A DNA stretch of 61,067 nt. Origin: Verrucomicrobiota bacterium JB024 (lineage in GTDB: Bacteria > Verrucomicrobiota > Verrucomicrobiia > Opitutales > Cerasicoccaceae). Under the pieces are notes generated by a model. That model saw only the letters and a list, made by a program, of their open reading frames with translations, had not been told where the DNA came from and did no database searches. The stretch is taken from contig JAUTCS010000114.1 of assembly GCA_030673825.1 (NCBI GenBank), forward strand, positions 1-61,067, written 5' to 3'. This document shows positions 27,219-36,578 of the stretch, piece after piece (positions within the stretch are counted from its first letter, which is position 1; each line of letters opens with the position of its first letter). Position numbers and translations under genes: made by a program.

Positions 27219-28223
27219 ATGTCCCGACCCGTCACCCTGTTCACCGGCCAATGGGCCGACCTCCCGCTAACCAAGCTCGCCAAGACCGCCAGCGACATGG
27301 GCTATAACGGCCTGGAGCTGGCCTGCTGGGGCGATCACTTCGACGTCTTCAAGGCGGCGAAGGATAAAAAGTACTGCGCCCAGAAGCGCGCCATGCTCAA
27401 GCGTAACAAGCTGGAGTGCCACGCCATCTCCAACCACCTCGCCGGGCAGCTCGTGTGCGACCTGAACGACGACGCCCGCTCCGACGGTTTCGCCCCGCCC
27501 AAGTGCGCCGGCAATGCCGAGAAAAAGCGCGAGTGGGCCGTCACCGCGATGAAAGCCACCGCCAAGGCCGCCAAAAACATGGGCGTGTCCGTGGTCAACG
27601 GCTTCGTCGGCTCGTCCATCTGGCACCTGCTGTACTCTTTTCCGCCCGTCACCCCGAGCATGATCGAGGAGGGCTACAAGTACTTCGCGCACATGTGGAA
27701 CCCGATCCTGGACGAGTTCGACAAGTGCAAGGTCAAGTTCGCCCTGGAGGTGCACCCGACCGAAATGGCCTTCGACATCGTCTCGGCCGAGCGCACCCTG
27801 GCCGCCCTCGGTAACCGCGAGACCTTCGGCTTTAACTACGACCCCTCGCACCTGGGCTATCAGGGCGTGGACTACGTGAAGTTCATCCGCCGCTTCTCCG
27901 ACCGCATCTACCACGTCCACATGAAGGATGCCTGGTGGGGCCACGGCGACGGCACCGTCGGCATCTTCGGCGGGCACACCGACTTCGGCGACCCGCGCCG
28001 GTACTGGGACTTCCGCTCCCTCGGCCACGGGGACATCAAGTTCGAGGACATCATCGTCGCGCTCAACGACATCAACTATCAGGGCCCGCTCTCGGTTGAG
28101 TGGGAAGACATCCGCATGGACCGCCTCCACGGCGCCAAGGAGTCCGGCGAGTTCGTCAAGCGCCTCGACTTCAAGCCCTCGGGCGTGGCCTTCGACGCGG
28201 CCTTCGACAGCAAGAACCGCTAA
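27219..28223 (+). CDS. Sugar phosphate isomerase/epimerase (AP-endonuclease-2-like TIM barrel)
   Basis: The 334-residue protein has the xylose-isomerase-like TIM barrel pattern: [12 protein letters not shown] early, [13 protein letters not shown] with the metal-binding Glu and His, [28 protein letters not shown] and [11 protein letters not shown]. These supply the Glu-Asp-His-Glu metal site expected of the family. It is followed, after an inverted-repeat element, by a Gfo/Idh/MocA oxidoreductase, a common pairing in inositol or unusual-sugar catabolism. Substrate unknown. Confidence 0.85.
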   Translation: MSRPVTLFTGQWADLPLTKLAKTASDMGYNGLELACWGDHFDVFKAAKDKKYCAQKRAMLKRNKLECHAISNHLAGQLVCDLNDDARSDGFAPPKCAGNAEKKREWAVTAMKATAKAAKNMGVSVVNGFVGSSIWHLLYSFPPVTPSMIEEGYKYFAHMWNPILDEFDKCKVKFALEVHPTEMAFDIVSAERTLAALGNRETFGFNYDPSHLGYQGVDYVKFIRRFSDRIYHVHMKDAWWGHGDGTVGIFGGHTDFGDPRRYWDFRSLGHGDIKFEDIIVALNDINYQGPLSVEWEDIRMDRLHGAKESGEFVKRLDFKPSGVAFDAAFDSKNR

Positions 28224-28244
28224 GGTTCTTTGATGCGATTTGGA

Positions 28245-28349
28245 TTAACCACAGAGGACACAGAGAGCACAGAGATGGATAAAGACGGGAGACGAGAGAT
28301 CGTTCAAATTTCCACCCCCCTCTGTGTCCTCTGTGCTCTCTGTGGTTAA
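28245..28349. repeat. CACAGAG-family inverted-repeat element, copy 5
   Basis: The left arm (28245-28275) reads TTAACCACAGAGGACACAGA and continues GAGCACAGAGA. The right arm (28321-28349) read in reverse is TTAACCACAGAGAGCACAGA plus GGACACAGA. The spacer is about 45 bp. The outer end TTAACCAC differs from the AGCTGGTCAC end of the copies near the uronate genes and matches the end of the CACGGAT element. Confidence 0.8.
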
Positions 28350-28398
28350 AATTCTTCTTTATTTCCCCACCACAAAAACATCCTAATTTACGATAAAA

Positions 28399-29481
28399 AT
28401 GCCTACACAAATTGGAATCATCGGTGCCGGCGGTATGCTGCAATACCATGCCGCGGGCTTTCGCGCCGCGGGCGCGGATATCGTCGCCATCGCCGACCTG
28501 AACGAAGCCGCCGCCAAAGCCGCCGCCGACAAGTGGGGCATCCCCGCCGCCTACGGCTCGCCCGAGGCCATGCTCGAAGCCTGCCCCGAGATCGAAGGCG
28601 TGGCCGTCATCGTGCCCAACAAGTTTCACGCCCCGCTGGCCATCCAACTGCTGGAGGCGGGCAAGCACGTCTTCTGCGAAAAGCCGCCCGCGCTCAATGC
28701 CGGGGAGGTCGAGCAGATGATAGCCGCCGCCGACAAGGCGGGCAAGCGTCTCATGTTCAACTTCAACAACCGCGCCCGGCCCGAGTCCTTCGCGCTGCGC
28801 GGGTACGTCGAGGACGGCACCGTGGGCCGCATCAACTCCGCCCAGGCCAAGTGGGTGCGCCGCACCGGTATCCCGGGCTTCGGCGGGTGGTTCACTCAGC
28901 GCGCCCTCTCCGGCGGCGGCCCGCTGATCGACCTGTTGCACATGATCGACCTGGCGCTGTACTTCATGGACTTCCCCGAGCCCGCCGTCGTGCTCGCCCG
29001 CACCTTTGACGACTTCATCAACGACAAGGGCTTCAAGGGGCCGTGGGGCCTCCCCGACCGCGAAGGCGTAGTCAACGACGTGGAGGCCGCCGCGCACGGC
29101 ATGGTCACCTTCAAGTCCGGCCAGGTGCTCACGCTCCAAGTCTCGTGGGCGGAGATGGTCAAGCGCGAGGAGGTCTCGGTCAATTTCCAGGGCTCCAAGG
29201 CCGGCGGCAAGATCGAGCGGCTCTTCGGCGTAGACGGGGTGGACGAAACCTCCATCGACACCTGCGAACTCTACGTGCAGGAAAACGGCAACAGCGTCAA
29301 CCGCACCATCGTCACCCCGGTGTGCGAAGACATGGGCCGCATCCGCTCGGCGCAGAACTTCGTCCTCGCCATCGAGGGCAAGGAAAAGCCGATCAACACC
29401 CCGGACCAGGCGCTCAAGCTGATGAAGATCATCGACGCCGTTTACGCCTCCGCCCAATCCGGCAAGGCCGTCGAACTGTAA
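28399..29481 (+). CDS. Gfo/Idh/MocA-family oxidoreductase
   Basis: The 360-residue protein opens with the NAD(P) motif GIIGAGGMLQYHAAGF, has the Gfo/Idh/MocA CEKPPAL motif (EKP with its conserved Lys), and a C-terminal alpha/beta domain with GGPLIDLLHMIDLALYF. It is expected to oxidise or reduce a sugar or inositol derivative. It is downstream of the sugar isomerase gene, and a strong rho-independent terminator lies 59 bp after its stop codon. Confidence 0.85.
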   Translation: MPTQIGIIGAGGMLQYHAAGFRAAGADIVAIADLNEAAAKAAADKWGIPAAYGSPEAMLEACPEIEGVAVIVPNKFHAPLAIQLLEAGKHVFCEKPPALNAGEVEQMIAAADKAGKRLMFNFNNRARPESFALRGYVEDGTVGRINSAQAKWVRRTGIPGFGGWFTQRALSGGGPLIDLLHMIDLALYFMDFPEPAVVLARTFDDFINDKGFKGPWGLPDREGVVNDVEAAAHGMVTFKSGQVLTLQVSWAEMVKREEVSVNFQGSKAGGKIERLFGVDGVDETSIDTCELYVQENGNSVNRTIVTPVCEDMGRIRSAQNFVLAIEGKEKPINTPDQALKLMKIIDAVYASAQSGKAVEL

Positions 29482-29540
29482 ACCGGATATCGCGCTCTGG
29501 CGCGACGACCGTTTTTTTTAAAATTATTTAACCTTCCGAG

Positions 29541-29568
29541 ACTCCCGGCCTGCGCCGGGAGTTTTTTT
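29541..29568 (+). terminator. Rho-independent terminator after the Gfo/Idh/MocA gene
   Basis: ACTCCCGGC (29541-29549) and GCCGGGAGT (29554-29562) form a perfect 9-bp GC-rich stem with loop CTGC, followed by a T run. Confidence 0.85.
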
Positions 29569-29684
29569 ATGCCTTATCCGCAGGCGGAGGCATTTTCCCA
29601 CCAAACCGTGACAGGCACGCCGTTTGCGCTGGTTTGTCGTGCGCACGGCATGACGGCACAGCGCAGAGGCTTTTGGGGGTCACC

Positions 29685-29712
29685 TTGACAGCTTCCTAAC
29701 CATGGCTATAAT
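29685..29712 (+). promoter_or_regulatory. Consensus sigma-70 promoter of the YqjD-like operon
   Basis: TTGACA (29685-29690) and TATAAT (29707-29712) are both perfect consensus hexamers with a 16-bp spacer. Expected transcription start is near 29719-29721. This leaves a leader of about 180 nt before the DUF883 gene at 29901. I saw no comparably consensus promoter elsewhere in the window. The rest of the 29482-29900 gap holds the upstream terminator, a short ORF and no other recognisable feature. Confidence 0.75.
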
Positions 29713-29720
29713 AGAGTGCA

Positions 29721-29786
29721 ATGACTGAACGCCAGACGTCAACCGGCTCACTTTATCGCCATCACGCGGGGCTCACGACCCCGTAG
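29721..29786 (+). other. 21-codon ORF at the predicted transcription start
   Basis: ATG at 29721, seven or eight bases after the TATAAT box, opens MTERQTSTGSLYRHHAGLTT plus one Pro before TAG at 29784. It would be nearly leaderless. It could be a leader peptide for the operon or chance; there is no ribosome binding site and no known homology. Confidence 0.2.
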
Positions 29787-29900
29787 CCGGTACGGTTGTC
29801 CTCTGCCTCCGCGGCACACGCCACACCCTCACTATGCTCATGGCGTGCGCCCGCGTCTCACTCTCACGTACGCTAACTCAAACTAGAAACGGACATCACT

Positions 29901-30230
29901 ATGCCGACCAAAACCGCCACCAAAGATTCTGATCTCGCCGCCGACCGCGACAAGCTGGTCGCCGACCTCAAGATACTGATGGAAGACGCCAAGACCCTCA
30001 CCTCCGACGCGGCCGAGACCTCGCACGAGGTTTTTTCCGAAAAGGCCGCGCAGGTCCAGGCCCAGCTCAAGGAAGGGCTCGAAAAGCTGAAAGCCCACGG
30101 CCAGACCGCCTGCGAAAAGGGCAAGGAAACGGCCGAAACCGTGGAAAAGCTGATCAAGGATAACCCGTGGAAATCGCTCGGCATCGCCCTGCTCGCCGGG
30201 GTCATCGTCGACCGGCTGATGCGCGACTAA
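29901..30230 (+). CDS. DUF883/YqjD (ElaB)-like membrane-anchored stress protein
   Basis: The 109-residue protein is a charged helix (DSDLAADRDKLVADLKILME) with a C-terminal membrane anchor (NPWKSLGIALLAGVIVDRLM), the ElaB/YqjD/DUF883 layout. In E. coli YqjD anchors ribosomes to the inner membrane in stationary phase. It is the first of three compact genes (YqjD, YqjE, YqjK-like) and sits behind a consensus promoter with a long leader. Confidence 0.85.
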   Translation: MPTKTATKDSDLAADRDKLVADLKILMEDAKTLTSDAAETSHEVFSEKAAQVQAQLKEGLEKLKAHGQTACEKGKETAETVEKLIKDNPWKSLGIALLAGVIVDRLMRD

Positions 30231-30260
30231 TCGCGTGCGGTTCCCTCCACCCCGCTGCCG

Positions 30261-30638
30261 ATGAAATCGCTACAGGCCGCCGGTGCATTGGCGGAAACGC
30301 TGCTGCACATGCTCGAATCGCGTGTCGAGCTCTTTGCGCTGGAATTCCGGCTGGAGCGCTCGCGCCTGGCCCTCGTGCTCATGCTGGTCGTCATCGGCAG
30401 CGGCAGCCTGCTGCTGTCGGGGGTGGCCTTTACCGCGGGGCTGGTCTGGGCCGTACCGCCGGACTACCGGCTGCTCGCGCTGGGGCTGTGCATGCTCGTT
30501 TACCTGCTGGTAGCGGGCGCATGCGCCTGGGGGCTGACACGGATTTTCCACAAGGCAGAGCTCCCCTTTCACGAGACACGCCAAGAACTCAAGCAGGACG
30601 TGCAATGTTTGGTATCCGCCGCCAGGAGCAAAGAATAA
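30261..30638 (+). CDS. YqjE-like phage-holin-family membrane protein
   Basis: The 125-residue protein has two hydrophobic segments (LALVLMLVVIGSGSLLLSGVAF and LLALGLCMLVYLLVAGACAW) flanked by charged helices. This is the YqjE/putative actinobacterial holin-X layout. It follows the DUF883 gene by 30 bp and overlaps the next gene by 34 bp. A role in envelope stress is inferred from the conserved gene trio. Confidence 0.8.
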   Translation: MKSLQAAGALAETLLHMLESRVELFALEFRLERSRLALVLMLVVIGSGSLLLSGVAFTAGLVWAVPPDYRLLALGLCMLVYLLVAGACAWGLTRIFHKAELPFHETRQELKQDVQCLVSAARSKE

Positions 30639-30904
30639 GTGTGCTAAAAGAACGGCTCCGCGCCGAAAGGCAGGCGGCCGGATACCATCTGCGCACCCTT
30701 TTACCGCAGGCCCGCAAGGCCGCCGTGGCCGGGTCGCTCGCGTGGGGTGCCCGCAAGGCGCTCCCCCTGCTGCGCCCGCTGGCCTTCTCGCTGCTGCCCC
30801 GGCTCTTAAGCGGCCGCAAGGGCAAGCGCCTCCTCAAGATCGCCGGGCTCGCCGCCGCCGGTTTCGGCGCGTGGAAGCTCTTCAGCGGCGGGGATGAGGA
30901 GTAA
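30605..30904 (+). CDS. YqjK-like small envelope protein
   Basis: Its ATG at 30605 lies inside the end of the YqjE-like gene. The 99-residue product has a basic N-terminal half (ISVLKERLRAERQAAG) and a C-terminal hydrophobic stretch (LLKIAGLAAAGFGAWKLF). The third position in a YqjD-YqjE-YqjK order supports the call; sequence alone would leave it unknown. A longer frame opening at 30167 is not used because it would overlap most of the previous gene. Confidence 0.65.
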   Translation: MFGIRRQEQRISVLKERLRAERQAAGYHLRTLLPQARKAAVAGSLAWGARKALPLLRPLAFSLLPRLLSGRKGKRLLKIAGLAAAGFGAWKLFSGGDEE

Positions 30905-30934
30905 GCGGAGAAGGGCTTCAAAATCCGCCCGCGC

Positions 30935-32284
30935 CTACACCGTCTCGACGCGCACGACAATTTCCCCGTCCCTGAAGTCGAGCGCGAGCCGCTGGCCGGG
31001 CTGAAGCCCCGTCTTGGCCGAGACCAGCTCGCCGCGCTCATCCCGCGCCACCGCGAAGCCCCGATCGAGCGCCTTTTGCAGGCTGGCATTTTCCAGGCGG
31101 GTGGTGAGCTGTTTTAAATGCTCACGCTTACGGCGCAATTCGACAGGCACAGTGCGTGCCAAGCGGTCGCGGGAGGACTTGAGCTGCACGCCCGACACGC
31201 GCAGGACGGACTCGGGCGTATGCGCGGTCAATCCGTGTAGTGACTTGGCCAATACGCTCCGATGCTCCGCCAGCGTATGGCGCAGGCTGGAGCGGAGACG
31301 GTTATTTAAATCGTCCAGACGCAGACTGGCCTGCTCCAGGCGCGGCTGCGGGTGGCGGCGCTCCAGCCCGGCACGGGCACCATCGAGGCGATAGCCGAGG
31401 CGCTCCAGCGCGCGCTCGATGAGGTCGTGCAAACTGTCGCGGGCGATCTCCATCCGGTCCACCATCTCGATGTAGCCGCTGCTGATGAGCTCGGCGGCGG
31501 CGGACGGCGTCTCGGCCCGGCGATCGGCGGCGAAGTCGCTCAGCGTGAAATCGATCTCGTGCCCCACGGCGGAAATCACCGGTAGCGTGCAGGCGGCGAT
31601 GGCCCGGGCCACGCTCTCCTCGTTAAAGCACCACAGGTCCTCCAAGCTGCCGCCACCACGGCCCACGACCAGCAAATCGAGACCGTCGAGCTTTTGCGCG
31701 GCCTCGATCCCGACCACGATCTGCGCGGCAGCCCCCGCCCCCTGCACCTGCGCGGGGATGACGACGACACGCCCACGCCACTCACGGCGGGCAAGGATAC
31801 TCAGGAAGTCGCGGATGGCTGCACCGGTGGGCGAAGTGACGAAGCCGACCGCACGCGGCAACGGCGGCAGCGAGCGCTTGCGCTCCGCATCGAACAGCCC
31901 TTCGGCGGCGAGCTTGGCCTTGAGTCGCTCAAACTCCTGCTGGAGCCGCCCGGCCCCATCGTCCATGACCACGCGGCAGATGAGCTGGTGCGTACCGCGC
32001 GGCTCGTACACGCTGACCTGCCCGTATACGATCACCTGAAGCCCGTCTCGCAGGTCCACCTGCTGGCGCATGGCGTCGCCCCGGAAGAGCACGCACGAAA
32101 GCTGGCTCTGAGCGTCTTTCAGCGTGAAGTAAACGTGCCCGCTGGACTGGCGGCGCAGGTTGGAGATCTCGCCGCGCACCCAGCACGGGGGCAGGTTGGA
32201 CTCCAGCAGGTCCTTGACCCGCCGGGTGAACTCGCCCACGGAGAGGACGGAGTCAGCGCTGGGGTTGGTCAGATTCGGCGGCAT
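30935..32284 (-). CDS. xseA: Exodeoxyribonuclease VII large subunit
   Basis: The 449-residue product has an N-terminal OB-fold (VGEFTRRVKDLLESNLP, WVRGEISNLRRQSSGH) and the catalytic core (GFVTSPTGAAIRDF, VGRGGGSLEDLWCFN, SAVGHEIDFTLSDFAAD). A long coiled region and a C-terminal LQKALDRGFAV segment follow. It degrades single-stranded DNA with XseB, which is not in this window. ATG at 32284 is chosen; it overlaps the VTT gene's 3' end by 32 bp, so the two probably form one transcript. Confidence 0.95.
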   Translation of the reverse strand: MPPNLTNPSADSVLSVGEFTRRVKDLLESNLPPCWVRGEISNLRRQSSGHVYFTLKDAQSQLSCVLFRGDAMRQQVDLRDGLQVIVYGQVSVYEPRGTHQLICRVVMDDGAGRLQQEFERLKAKLAAEGLFDAERKRSLPPLPRAVGFVTSPTGAAIRDFLSILARREWRGRVVVIPAQVQGAGAAAQIVVGIEAAQKLDGLDLLVVGRGGGSLEDLWCFNEESVARAIAACTLPVISAVGHEIDFTLSDFAADRRAETPSAAAELISSGYIEMVDRMEIARDSLHDLIERALERLGYRLDGARAGLERRHPQPRLEQASLRLDDLNNRLRSSLRHTLAEHRSVLAKSLHGLTAHTPESVLRVSGVQLKSSRDRLARTVPVELRRKREHLKQLTTRLENASLQKALDRGFAVARDERGELVSAKTGLQPGQRLALDFRDGEIVVRVETV

Positions 32285-32948
32285 GGGTGGCGGATTTATT
32301 CTTACGGTGGCTGTGGATGAGACGTCCGACAATCCCGAAAACCAGCAGCAGGCTGACGCCAAGGATGATCAGCCCCCATTGCCCCTCAAAGAGCGCCCCG
32401 CCGGTCAGCACAAAGCCCGCCACGATGATTAACTGCGGCGGCAGCGAGACCCAGAAAAAGGTCCAGAAGGGAATGCCGGAAAGACCGAGCACGTAATTCT
32501 GCACGGTGGCGGGGAGGCCCGGCGTCACGCGCAACAACAGCACGATCTTGTAGCCGTCTCCCCGGGAGACCTCGGGCACGTTGACCCCGCGCCGCTCCAG
32601 CCAGCCGCGCACGGGCTCCCGCAGCCAGGCGGCGATCCAGTAGCCGAGGACGTTGTTCAGTGCCACGCCGCCCGCGCCCACGAGCATGCCCACTGCTTCG
32701 CCATAGACCACGCCGCCCATGATCAGCAACGCGCTGATGGGGAAGCCCACCAGGGGAAGGACCGCGATGGCCAACAGGAGAAAGACCGGGTTGGCCTCCT
32801 CCAGCCAGGCCAGGGTCACGTCCTTGGCGTGGTCGGCGTCGCGCAGGCTGAACGGCACCCCCCAGTAAATGACGCCCAGCACGCCCGCCACCATCACCAG
32901 CACGGCGAGGGCAATCTTGATGCGGTGGCGCAGCACAAGCTTGAGCAT
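32253..32948 (-). CDS. TVP38/TMEM64 (VTT/DedA-like) membrane protein
   Basis: The 231-residue polytopic protein has the VTT-domain core: VLPLVGFPISALLIMGGVVYGE, then GGVALNNVLGYWIAAWLRE and LLRVTPGLPATVQNYVLGLSGIPFW. Family members are thought to move lipids across the membrane. The gene lies directly upstream of xseA and overlaps it. Confidence 0.85.
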   Translation of the reverse strand: MLKLVLRHRIKIALAVLVMVAGVLGVIYWGVPFSLRDADHAKDVTLAWLEEANPVFLLLAIAVLPLVGFPISALLIMGGVVYGEAVGMLVGAGGVALNNVLGYWIAAWLREPVRGWLERRGVNVPEVSRGDGYKIVLLLRVTPGLPATVQNYVLGLSGIPFWTFFWVSLPPQLIIVAGFVLTGGALFEGQWGLIILGVSLLLVFGIVGRLIHSHRKNKSATHAAESDQPQR

Positions 32949-33003
32949 GGCGGCAGAGCTTAGGCATTGCCCCGGAACGCCGACAACGCTTTATTGCCCG
33001 ACG

Positions 33004-34947
33004 ATGGAAACTTCCGCCCCGCCTCTCTCCACCCGGCGCCTGCTGTGGCTGGTGCTCGGGCTGAGCGGACTGTACCTGGCGGGCTTTTTCCTGTGGTACA
33101 GCGGGACGCCGCTGGGACTACGCCCGGTCCTCGACGGAAAGGAAAACCTCGAACTGGCCGCGCAGATGGCGGACGGCACTCTGGCCGCCGAACCCTTTTA
33201 CCGCGCCCCGCTTTATCCGTTTTTGCTGTCGCTGCCGCTTCGGCTGGGACTGCCTACGGAGATGCTCCCGATGACGGCGCGGCTGTTCAATGCCCTGTGC
33301 CAGCTGCTGAGCGTGGGGCTCGTTACGTTAATCAGCCTGCGGCTGTGGCGCTCGCCGGGCGCGGCCCTGCTGAGCGGGCTGCTCGTCGGCCTGAACCCGG
33401 TGCTGCTGCACTTCGCTGCCGACCCGCTGGACATCACGCTGGCGGTGACCTGGCTGCTGCTGGGCACGCATCAGGCACTCGCCGCGCAGGAGAGCGGACG
33501 CCTGCGTCCGGCGGTGCTGGCGGGAGTCTTTCTGGTGCTGGGCGTTTACACCCGCCCCCACCTGCTACCGGTGGCGCTGGCCTGCCCGCTGGCGCTCCTG
33601 TGGAAGCAGAGCCGACCGACCGCGTGGAAGCGCGCCCTCGCCGCGTTCGCGCCCGTGCTGGCCGGGATGGGGCTGTTCGGCGCGGTTAACCTCGCCCGCA
33701 GCGGGCACTTCGAGGTGCTGCCCACGCAGGGCGGCTACAACCTGTGGGCGGCGAACAAGCCCGGCTCCAACGGCCTCTACTACGTACAGCGCATCGACGT
33801 GAGCATGGTCGGCGATCTTAAGGAAAACCCTGCCCGTCGCGAAGCCGCCCTGCTCTACGCTCGCGAGACCGGCCTGCCCGCCGGGGAAAACCCCGCGGCG
33901 GAGAGTGCCTACTGGCGCACAAAGACTCTCCGCGCCATCGCCGAAAAACCCGGCGCGTGGCTCGACCTGATGGCCCGCAAGGGGCTAGCCCTGATCGGCA
34001 ACCGCGAGCCGTACAACAACAAGACCTACGCCTTTCACAAAGCCCGCTCCCCCTGGTTGCGCTGGAACCCGCTGGGCTGGGCCGTGCTGCTCGCGCTCGG
34101 CATGGCCGGGGCCGTTTGTTTTTCGAAAAAACCCGGTGTGCGCCTGCTCGTATTTACCGGGCTGGCCTATGCCGCCGGGGTGCTGCTGTTTTACGCCAGC
34201 GCACGCTTCCGCATACCGCTCGTGCCGCTACTGGCCATACTGGCCGGGGGCACGGTGGGGGCGTTCGCCACGGGGAGCGTCAGCGTCTGTCGCCGATGGG
34301 TTGCCTTCGGGCTGGGGGCGGCGGTCTTCGCGCTGAGCCTGGTCAACGCCTTTCAGCCTTCGGGACGCGACACCACTTCGGAGGACTGCCTGCTGCTCGC
34401 TCAGGCCGCCAATGAACTCGGCCACGACGCCGAGGCGCTGGCGTGGGCGCGGCGGAGCTACGCCATTTCCCCCACCGCCAGCGGGGCCGAGCTGATCACG
34501 CTGGCGCAGTTCAACCTCTGGCTCACCGGCGCAGTGCCACCCCCGGATCGAGGACAGATGCTGAATCTGTTGCCGATCGCCCAAGTCGCCGCCCAGACCT
34601 CTCGCCAAGCCCGCTGGACGCTCGGCGTCATGCAGATCAAGCTCGGCCAGCGCGAGGCCGCGCTCACCACCTGGCGCAGCCTGCTTCCACCACCCCCACC
34701 CGCCTCTGGCGACGCCACCGCCCATGACGCAGCCATAATGCTGCTGCTCTGCGACCCCGAGGGGACTCGGCCCCTGCGCAGCACCACCAGCATTTCGCCG
34801 CTCTCATTTCTGATTATCCGCCATGACAGGGGAGACATCCTCTCCCCCGAAGAGCAGGCCGCACTGGACTTCCTCACCGCGCCCGTGTCCACCGACATGA
34901 CTCCACCCGGAGATGACTCCACCCCGGCACCTGTGAAGAACCCGTAA
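33004..34947 (+). CDS. GT-C-type membrane glycosyltransferase-like protein with a C-terminal helical tail
   Basis: The 647-residue protein has an ArnT/PMT-like first periplasmic loop (RPVLDGKENLELAAQMADG, then RAPLYPFLLSLPLR). About ten hydrophobic segments follow. A soluble C-terminal part (from about residue 450) contains TPR-like helices (LAQAANELGHDAEALAWARR). Such proteins transfer sugars from polyprenyl-phosphate donors. The GT2/methyltransferase/GtrA genes that follow on the same strand fit the supply of such a donor. ATG at 33004 is chosen because it precedes the first membrane helix by few residues. Confidence 0.7.
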   Translation: METSAPPLSTRRLLWLVLGLSGLYLAGFFLWYSGTPLGLRPVLDGKENLELAAQMADGTLAAEPFYRAPLYPFLLSLPLRLGLPTEMLPMTARLFNALCQLLSVGLVTLISLRLWRSPGAALLSGLLVGLNPVLLHFAADPLDITLAVTWLLLGTHQALAAQESGRLRPAVLAGVFLVLGVYTRPHLLPVALACPLALLWKQSRPTAWKRALAAFAPVLAGMGLFGAVNLARSGHFEVLPTQGGYNLWAANKPGSNGLYYVQRIDVSMVGDLKENPARREAALLYARETGLPAGENPAAESAYWRTKTLRAIAEKPGAWLDLMARKGLALIGNREPYNNKTYAFHKARSPWLRWNPLGWAVLLALGMAGAVCFSKKPGVRLLVFTGLAYAAGVLLFYASARFRIPLVPLLAILAGGTVGAFATGSVSVCRRWVAFGLGAAVFALSLVNAFQPSGRDTTSEDCLLLAQAANELGHDAEALAWARRSYAISPTASGAELITLAQFNLWLTGAVPPPDRGQMLNLLPIAQVAAQTSRQARWTLGVMQIKLGQREAALTTWRSLLPPPPPASGDATAHDAAIMLLLCDPEGTRPLRSTTSISPLSFLIIRHDRGDILSPEEQAALDFLTAPVSTDMTPPGDDSTPAPVKNP

Positions 34948-35019
34948 ACCTCGCCCGCAGCGGCAAGGCCGGTCTTGCCATCCCCGCGCCAGCCGTCAAC
35001 ACTCACGGTTTTGACGACC

Positions 35020-35979
35020 ATGGACGCCGCCGCCGAGCCCACCCCACGCCTTTCCTTTGTCATCCCCGTGCTCAATGAGGGCGAGACCCTCGACACCCTT
35101 TACGCGAAGATCGCCGCCACGATCCAGGCGCACGACCTCGGCCCGTTCGAAGTCATTTTCGTCGATGACGGCAGCACGGACGACTCCTGGGCACGCGTGA
35201 CCACCCTGGCCGCGGCCCCCCCGCCCGTGCGCGGGCTGCGCTTCCGGCGCAACTTCGGCAAGGCCGCCGCGCTCGCCGCCGGGTTCGCCGAGGCGCGGGG
35301 CGAGGTGGTCTTTACCCTCGACGCGGACCTGCAGGACGACCCGGAGGAAATCCCGCGCTTTCTGGAAAAGCTGGACGAGGGCTACGACCTGGTCAGTGGC
35401 TGGAAAAAGGACCGCCACGACCCGCTGGAGAAGCGCCTGCCCTCGAAGCTGTTTAACGCCGTGGCCTGCCGGGCTGGGGGCGTCCGGCTGCACGACATGA
35501 ACTGCGGGTTCAAGGCGTACCGGCGCGAAGTCCCGCCCACGCTCAAGCTCTACGGCGAACTGCACCGCTACATGCCCGTGCTCGCCCACGCCGAGGGCTT
35601 CCGGGTGACGGAGATCCCCGTGCGGCACCACCCGCGCGAGCACGGCGTCTCCAAGTACGGCTGGAAGCGCTACTTCAAGGGCCTGCTGGACCTGCTCACC
35701 GTACTGGCGACCACCCGCTTCCTCGACCGGCCGGGGCACCTTTTCGGCGGGCTGGGTCTGGGCGCGTCCGCCATCGGGTTCCTCATCCTGTTCTACATCT
35801 CGTGCATGAAGCTGATCGCGGGCGTCCCCATCAGCGGACGGCCCCTGTTCTTTCTGGGTATCCTGCTCATGCTGCTGGGTGGCCAGTTGATTTCGCTCGG
35901 AGTCATCGCCGAGCTGATCATCCGCTTCCAGCGCCACGACAACAGCAGCAAGATCGTCGAGCGCATTGGCAAACCCTGA
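35020..35979 (+). CDS. Polyprenyl-phosphate glycosyltransferase, GT2 family (DPM/GtrB-like)
   Basis: The 319-residue protein has LSFVIPVLNEGETL, the DDGSTDDSW nucleotide-binding motif and DADLQDDPEEIP, the signature of DPM1/GtrB-like enzymes. Two C-terminal membrane helices follow (FGGLGLGASAIGFLILFYI and FLGILLMLLGGQLISLGVIA). It is expected to make a polyprenyl-phosphate sugar at the inner membrane. The next gene starts 8 bp after its stop codon. Confidence 0.9.
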   Translation: MDAAAEPTPRLSFVIPVLNEGETLDTLYAKIAATIQAHDLGPFEVIFVDDGSTDDSWARVTTLAAAPPPVRGLRFRRNFGKAAALAAGFAEARGEVVFTLDADLQDDPEEIPRFLEKLDEGYDLVSGWKKDRHDPLEKRLPSKLFNAVACRAGGVRLHDMNCGFKAYRREVPPTLKLYGELHRYMPVLAHAEGFRVTEIPVRHHPREHGVSKYGWKRYFKGLLDLLTVLATTRFLDRPGHLFGGLGLGASAIGFLILFYISCMKLIAGVPISGRPLFFLGILLMLLGGQLISLGVIAELIIRFQRHDNSSKIVERIGKP

Positions 35980-35987
35980 GCCCGGCC

Positions 35988-36578
35988 ATGGACATAGAAA
36001 CGACTAACCACCAGAAATTCCAGACCGGCAACCCCGTCGTTCGCCGCCTGATCGGGAACTTTTTCGGGCGTGTGCGGGCCAGCCTGGCCGCCTGCGAGTA
36101 CGCGAGCCTGCTCGATGCCGGGTGCGGCGAGGGGCATACCCTCGACACCCTCGCCGACCTGCTCCCGGAGCGGGTCGCCGGGTTTGACATCAACACGGAC
36201 TGCGTGGCCTTTGCCCGGCAGCGTCTGCCCCAGCATATAGAACTCCAGGCCGCCTCCATTTACGAGATTCCCTACCCCGACGACCATTTCGATGTCGTGG
36301 TCTGCTGCGAAGTCCTGGAGCACCTCGACCGCCCCCACGAGGCCCTGGCCGAGCTCAAGCGCGTCGCCCGCCAGCACCTGATTCTCAGTGTGCCATACGA
36401 GCCGTGGTTCCAGCTCGGCAGTTTGTTGCGCGGTAAGTACCTGTCCACCTGGGGCAACCACCCCGAGCACGTCAACCACTGGAACCCGCGGAGCCTGCGA
36501 CATTTCCTACGCGAGGGGGGCGTCGAGGCCGAGGTTCAGGTCTCCTTTCCCTGGCTTATCGCCACCACCCATGTCTGA
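35988..36578 (+). CDS. Class I SAM-dependent methyltransferase
   Basis: The 196-residue protein carries the SAM-binding LLDAGCGEGHTLDTL, the acidic GFDINTD, and the VVCCEVLEHLDRPHEAL motif of Methyltransf_11-like enzymes. The substrate is unknown; its position between a GT2 and a GtrA gene suggests methylation of a lipid-linked sugar. Its stop overlaps the GtrA start by 8 bp. Confidence 0.85.
   Translation: MDIETTNHQKFQTGNPVVRRLIGNFFGRVRASLAACEYASLLDAGCGEGHTLDTLADLLPERVAGFDINTDCVAFARQRLPQHIELQAASIYEIPYPDDHFDVVVCCEVLEHLDRPHEALAELKRVARQHLILSVPYEPWFQLGSLLRGKYLSTWGNHPEHVNHWNPRSLRHFLREGGVEAEVQVSFPWLIATTHV

Noticed and set aside
28245-28349. Short tandem CACAGAG units considered as a CRISPR array
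   Set aside because: Repeats are inverted, degenerate and without uniform spacers; no cas genes are in the window.
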